Assembly (NCBI RefSeq): GCF_900465055.1
Contig: NZ_LS483250.1
Coordinates: forward strand, 2,294,001 to 2,358,000
Length of the DNA stretch: 64,000 nt
Direction: 5' to 3'
DNA from: Moritella yayanosii
GTDB lineage: Bacteria > Pseudomonadota > Gammaproteobacteria > Enterobacterales > Moritellaceae
Shown here: in pieces, positions 58,081 through 64,000 of the stretch
Position numbering within the stretch: position 1 is the first letter of the stretch
Layout of the letters: every line of letters starts with the position of its first letter
Position numbers and translations under genes: made by a program
Notes under the pieces: model-generated
Database searches by the model: none
The model's input: only the letters and a program-made list of their open reading frames with translations
What the model was told of the DNA's origin: nothing

Positions 58081-58970
58081 TTATTCTCCACTATTTTTAG
58101 CAACTAAATGAGAAGACCGTGCACGCACAAATAAGTCCGCAAAACGCGTAGCCGATGATAATGCACCAAAACTCCATACCGCGGGCATTCTTAACACGGG
58201 ATAGCTTGATTCTTTACTCATAAATTGCCACAACTCATTATGCTCAAGAGCAGACTCAGTGCCAATTGGAAGAGGTTCAATCACAACAATTTGAGCGTCA
58301 ATACCAACAAGTTCATTAATGCCAACCAAAGAAAACCCCCATTGATTAGTTGTTCCTTGCCAAGCACTCTCAATCCCTAATTCATTTACCGCTGTTTTAT
58401 ATAAACTATTATCACCAAATACGCGTAGGTGATTCGCATCCATAAATTGCACCATCAGTACAGGGGGGAATCACTCGGAACTTGCTGCTTTAATGCTAAT
58501 ATCTCATCACGCTTTTGAAGAATAAAACGTTCAGCCTCTTTTTCAACGCCAATATTCATCGCAAGCTCTCTCGTCATACTCTCCATTGCCTGCCAATTCA
58601 CATTGCCTTTTTTGTATAAACCAATTTCAGTCACTTTTGCTATTTTTTGTAATTGCGGGGTCAATACGCTGAACATTGGAGAAATTAATATTTGAGTCGG
58701 AGCCAATTCTGCGAGCAGTTCTAAATTAGGTTGGGTGCGAAGCCCTAGATCTAATACACCATTTGGTATTTTAGGTTCTTTAACCCAAGCGTTATAATCT
58801 TGTTTCTGAGCAATACCTAAAGGAGTAACACCTAAAGCAAGTAAGGTTTCGACGTGAGTCCAATCAATAGCAACAATGCGATTAGCAGATACTTTTAGGC
58901 TTCGAGACTCTTCATCTGCATAACAAGTAAAGCTAGTAATTAACGCTAATATTAAAAAAATTGATTTCAT
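58081..58970 (-). pseudogene. fhuD: Siderophore-binding protein FhuD, frameshifted
   Basis: The first part (58970 to about 58456) has a signal peptide and the FhuD N-lobe (RIVAIDWTHVETLLALGVTPLGIAQKQDYNAWV). It then reads PSDSPLY and stops. The second part, in another frame, continues PPVLMVQFMDANHLRVFGDNSLYKTAVNELGIESAWQG...NQWGFSLVGINELVG to VPAVW-like sequence, matching the FhuD C-lobe. The break is a run of six C on the coding strand (58463-58468 complement); seven would restore one frame. It could be a true inactivation or a one-base sequence error. Its ATG overlaps the fhuC stop (TAATG). Confidence 0.85.
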
Positions 58971-59749
58971 TAATTACAAACCTTAGCGCAAGGCATTGCA
59001 ACTGGATAACCTACAGAATGCTGCATAACAGCCATTGGGATGCCATATATTTGCTCTAATGTTTCAGCGTCTAATAACTCATCAACAGTGCCATGTTTAA
59101 GCAGCTTCCCTGAATGCAGGGCAATAATATGATCACAGAAACGAGCTGCCATATTGATATCATGTAGAACAATAATGACACCTAGATTCAGCTCTTGGCT
59201 CAGTTTACGAATCAAGGTCAATACTTCAATTTGATGTGCGATATCGAGTGCCGATAAAGGTTCATCCAGTAAAAGGTAACGGGTGTTTTGAGCCAATAAC
59301 ATAGCAAGCCAAACGCGTTGACGCTCACCACCAGATAACGTATCTACCAAGCGGTCTCGATAGATCAGCGTATCTGTCAGTTCCATTGCGTTCTCAATGC
59401 AATCTTTATCTGTATCGGATAAACGGCCTAATAAACCATGCCAAGGGTAACGACCAAAACTAACAAGATCATGACCACTAAGCATATCGGTAGCAGGGAG
59501 GTGTTGTGGTAAATAAGCAATTTGACGAGCTAACTCTTTATTAGACCATTTCACTAATGGTTTTTGATCTAATGTAACAAGACCATCTGTTGCGCTTTGT
59601 TGATTTGCGAGAAGTTTAAGTAACGTTGATTTTCCAGAGCCATTATGCCCAACCAAGGCATAAACTTTACCTTGTTCGAACTCCATTGTTAAATCGGATA
59701 AAAGGTTGCGTTCGCCAACGCTAAAACTCAACCGCTTTGCTTCAAGCAT
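58970..59749 (-). CDS. fhuC: Ferric-hydroxamate ABC transporter ATPase FhuC
   Basis: About 259 residues from MLEAKRLSFSVGERNLLSD (ATG at 59749, AGGAAG 8 nt upstream; an upstream in-frame ATG is less well placed). Walker A is GHNGSGKST (about 34-42). The signature is LSGGERQRVWLA, Walker B is LLLDEPLSALD, and the H-loop is VLHDINMAARF. It powers siderophore import with FhuB. It is the first gene of the operon, behind a Fur box. Confidence 0.94.
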   Translation of the reverse strand: MLEAKRLSFSVGERNLLSDLTMEFEQGKVYALVGHNGSGKSTLLKLLANQQSATDGLVTLDQKPLVKWSNKELARQIAYLPQHLPATDMLSGHDLVSFGRYPWHGLLGRLSDTDKDCIENAMELTDTLIYRDRLVDTLSGGERQRVWLAMLLAQNTRYLLLDEPLSALDIAHQIEVLTLIRKLSQELNLGVIIVLHDINMAARFCDHIIALHSGKLLKHGTVDELLDAETLEQIYGIPMAVMQHSVGYPVAMPCAKVCN

Positions 59750-59812
59750 GAAAGTCACTTCCTGTAACGATAGATTTTTAATATATTTAAAAAACAAAAA
59801 CTATAATCTTAA

Positions 59813-59827
59813 TGAGAATGATTGTCA
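59813..59827. promoter_or_regulatory. Fur box upstream of fhuC
   Basis: TGAGAAT-G-ATTGTCA differs from the 7-1-7 Fur consensus (TGATAAT-N-ATTATCA) at two positions. It lies about 64 nt before the fhuC start, in AT-rich promoter sequence. It predicts iron repression of the whole fhuCDB-receptor operon. Confidence 0.75.
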
Positions 59828-60054
59828 ATATCATATAGTTTAGTGCAATGTTTTTATCTGTAATAACAGGGTTTTATAGTTATTGTTAAAATTTATAGAG
59901 CCATTGAATATAAAAATTACACTAATTACGGACAGTCTCAATTAAAAACAAACTGAAACCTTAAAATATTATTAACTAAAAAAAGCGATTATTAAGGTGT
60001 TATCTTTTGATGACATACTATTTTTATAAACATAAAATATCATCGAAAAATATA

Positions 60055-60102
60055 GGCCGCTTGTCTTTTTATAAAAAGTCGAATCAACTGAATTACCGCT
60101 CC
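60055..60102 (-). pseudogene. 5' fragment of tRNA-Asp-like sequence
   Basis: The 5' half GGAGCGGTAATTCAGTTGA, with an inserted hairpin segment, ends at the array edge with no 3' half. Coordinates are the fragment's limits on the minus strand. Confidence 0.5.
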
Positions 60103-60140
60103 GCACAATCTGTTCGGTACTTTACCACTGAATTTCAGGC

Positions 60141-60174
60141 ACAAAAAAAGCCTGCATCTTTCGATTCAGGCTTT
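60141..60174 (-). terminator. Array terminator 1 (most distal from rRNA)
   Basis: On the minus strand AAAGCCTG, then a loop containing TCGAAAGAT, then CAGGCTTTTTTT. It is one of four equivalent hairpins. Confidence 0.75.
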
Positions 60175-60186
60175 CGTTGTTGTTGG

Positions 60187-60292
60187 CAAAGAGAAAAAGT
60201 GGACGGCTATCTATAAACCACAACCCGCGACACCCGGTGTGACAGGCCGCTTGTCTTTTTATAACAAGTCGAACCAACTGAATTACCGCTCC
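60187..60292 (-). pseudogene. Degenerate tRNA-Asp-like pseudogene (first copy)
   Basis: The 5' half GGAGCGGTAATTCAGTTGG, an inserted CGACTTGTTATAAAAAGACA segment and CCTGTCAC are followed by a decayed T arm (GGGTTGTGGTTTATAG instead of GGGTTCGAGTCCCG). The acceptor 3' strand is lost. It cannot fold as a tRNA. Confidence 0.7.
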
Positions 60293-60330
60293 GCACAATC
60301 TGTTCGGTACTTTACCACTGAATTTCAGGC

Positions 60331-60364
60331 ACAAAAAAAACCTGCATCTTTCGATTCAGGCTTT
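60331..60364 (-). terminator. Array terminator 2
   Basis: AAAGCCTG...CAGGTTTTTTTT: same hairpin with a G-T closing pair and a longer T run. Confidence 0.75.
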
Positions 60365-60373
60365 CGTTGTTGT

Positions 60374-60465
60374 TGGCGGAGTGGACGGGACTCGAACCCG
60401 CGACCCCCGATGTGACAGGCCGCTTGTCTTTTTATAAAAAGTCGAATCAACTGAATTACCGCTCC
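60374..60465 (-). pseudogene. tRNA-Asp-like gene with insertion in the anticodon-stem region
   Basis: 92 nt. The 5' acceptor and D arm GGAGCGGTAATTCAGTTGA and a complete T arm and acceptor with encoded CCA (GGGTTCGAGTCCCG...CCACTCCGCCA) surround the GTC anticodon region CCTGTCAC. About 15 extra bases (CTTTTTATAAAAAG core) are inserted before the anticodon stem, whose pairing is broken. One acceptor pair is C-A. It is the best preserved of the pseudo-copies, probably not a functional tRNA. Confidence 0.75.
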
Positions 60466-60503
60466 GCACAATCTGTTCGGTACTTTACCACTGAATTTCA
60501 GGC

Positions 60504-60537
60504 ACAAAAAAAGCCTGCATCTTTCGATTCAGGCTTT
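60504..60537 (-). terminator. Array terminator 3
   Basis: Copy of the hairpin AAAGCCTG...CAGGCTTTTTTT. Confidence 0.75.
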
Positions 60538-60549
60538 CGTTGTTGTTGG

Positions 60550-60655
60550 CAAAGAGAAAAAGTGGACGGCTATCTATAAACCACAACCCGCGACACCCGG
60601 TGTGACAGGCCGCTTGTCTTTTTATAACAAGTCGAACCAACTGAATTACCGCTCC
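60550..60655 (-). pseudogene. Degenerate tRNA-Asp-like pseudogene (second copy)
   Basis: Same sequence as the copy at 60187-60292, shifted by 363 bp: inserted anticodon-stem segment and decayed T arm. Confidence 0.7.
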
Positions 60656-60693
60656 GCACAATCTGTTCGGTACTTTACCACTGAATTTCAGGC

Positions 60694-60727
60694 ACAAAAA
60701 AAACCTGCATCTTTCGATTCAGGCTTT
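60694..60727 (-). terminator. rRNA-operon terminator just after tRNA-Asp
   Basis: AAAGCCTG...CAGGTTTTTTTT begins about 10 nt after the CCA end of tRNA-Asp. It is the first terminator that transcripts of the rRNA operon would meet. Confidence 0.85.
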
Positions 60728-60736
60728 CGTTGTTGT

Positions 60737-60813
60737 TGGCGGAGTGGACGGGACTCGAACCCGCGACCCCCGGCGTGACAGGCCGGTATTCTAACCAACT
60801 GAACTACCACTCC
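60737..60813 (-). tRNA. tRNA-Asp (GTC)
   Basis: 77 nt with encoded CCA. The 7-bp acceptor is GGAGTGG / CCACTCC. D arm is GTAGTTCAGTTGGTTAGAAT, and the anticodon arm CCGGC-CTGTCAC-GCCGG gives anticodon GTC. The T arm is GCGGGTTCGAGTCCCGT. It closely matches E. coli tRNA-Asp. It lies downstream of the 5S gene at the end of the rRNA operon, on the minus strand. Confidence 0.97.
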
Positions 60814-60883
60814 GCACAATCTGTGCTAATGTTTCCATCAGTCTATTCTTGTTTACCCAAGACTTCGTCTTGAATAAAAATGG

Positions 60884-61002
60884 CGCTTGGCAATGCCCTA
60901 CTCTCACATGGGGAGACCCCACACTACCATCGGCGTTATTACGTTTCACTTCTGAGTTCGGGATGGGATCAGGTGGGGCCGCAACACTATGGTCACCAAG
61001 CA
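60884..61002 (-). rRNA. rrf: 5S ribosomal RNA
   Basis: About 119 nt. The minus strand starts TGCTTGGTGACCATAGTG. It includes CCATCCCGAACTCAGAAGTG and GCCGATGGTAGTGTGGGG, and ends AGGGCATTGCCAAGC, pairing with the 5' end. The end positions are good to a few bases. The 23S-5S spacer 61003-61150 holds no tRNA. Confidence 0.95.
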
Positions 61003-61151
61003 AATCTGGTTTGCTTTCTATAAGAAAATTAATTTCTATTGTTAATCTGAAAAGCTATAAATAAAGAAGTCTTTAAAACCTATCTTGCGATAAATAGTGC
61101 GTTCAATCTATTCTTAAGTCAAAATTTCAATTAATCATACTTTAATTTGTA

Positions 61152-64000
<2,849 letters not shown>

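Larger units (their letters stand above)
60055..60780 (-). repeat. 363-bp tandem duplication of tRNA-Asp-like/terminator units
   Basis: The stretch 60055-60417 is repeated as 60418-60780, identical by eye except for two bases at the end. Each copy is itself a 190-bp plus a 173-bp unit of related sequence. Each unit contains the 5' half of a tRNA-Asp-like sequence, a terminator hairpin, and a 3' half. It is positioned just downstream of the genuine tRNA-Asp of the rRNA operon. The upstream flank 59828-60054 is AT-rich, and I see nothing in it. Confidence 0.9.

Noticed and set aside
60007-60697. Repeated ~70-codon frames on both strands of the tRNA-Asp array
   Set aside because: They are made of tRNA-like and terminator sequence and recur with the 363-bp duplication; no coding support.

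Overview
The window reads as chromosome of a marine, probably cold-adapted gammaproteobacterium. Gene order and protein similarity fit the Moritella/Psychromonas/Shewanella/Vibrio neighbourhood, with Moritella-like as my best guess. That guess rests on E. coli-like housekeeping clusters (trmJ-iscRSUA-hscBA; rlmN-pilW-rodZ-ispG-hisS-yfgM-bamB-der; dnaQ-yafS-gloB-mltD), Vibrio/Shewanella-type small families (DUF3545, DUF3010, a DUF5062-like protein, TIGR03503-like protein), and AT-rich spacers. No species name can be proven from the sequence alone.

Layout. 1-5.8 kb: isc iron-sulfur assembly operon on the minus strand behind two abutting IscR sites, with trmJ beside it. 6-10.6 kb: suhB with altered catalytic residues, an alpha/beta-hydrolase remnant, a patatin-like gene split by an IS110-family (IS1111-type) element, and two small unknown genes. 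10.9-14.7 kb: fadH with a divergent AraC-type regulator, then a DTW-domain tRNA enzyme. 14.9-18.6 kb: a free-methionine-R-sulfoxide reductase gene split by a complete IS21-family element with a 4-bp target duplication, then a flavodoxin-like gene frameshifted in a 10-base G/C run. 18.8-34.3 kb: dense core genes. 34.3-50 kb: transporters, DNA repair (ung, an nfo remnant), metabolic and unknown genes, trpR coupled to an aromatic amino-acid permease, and an Rrf2/NsrR-like regulator without cluster cysteines. 51-59.8 kb: LysE exporter, FAD oxidoreductase, and a Fur-boxed hydroxamate-siderophore uptake operon (fhuC-fhuD-fhuB-exporter remnant-TonB receptor) whose fhuD is frameshifted. 60-64 kb: the 3' part of an rRNA operon on the minus strand (23S, 5S, tRNA-Asp), followed by a 363-bp tandem duplication of tRNA-Asp-like pseudogenes and terminators.

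Two themes stand out. The first is ongoing gene decay: eight loci are truncated, frameshifted or split by IS elements. The second is long G/C homopolymers (10, 9 and 8 bases) in an otherwise AT-rich sequence. One breaks the flavodoxin gene and another lies in the linker of the DNA polymerase III proofreading subunit. They may be slippage-prone switches, or partly assembly errors.

I found no CRISPR array, prophage, toxin-antitoxin pair or obvious defence island. The most novel candidates are the SuhB protein without its metal ligands, the tRNA-Asp pseudogene/terminator array, the cysteine-less NsrR-like regulator, the dnaQ homopolymer, and a possible bridge RNA in the IS1111-type element.
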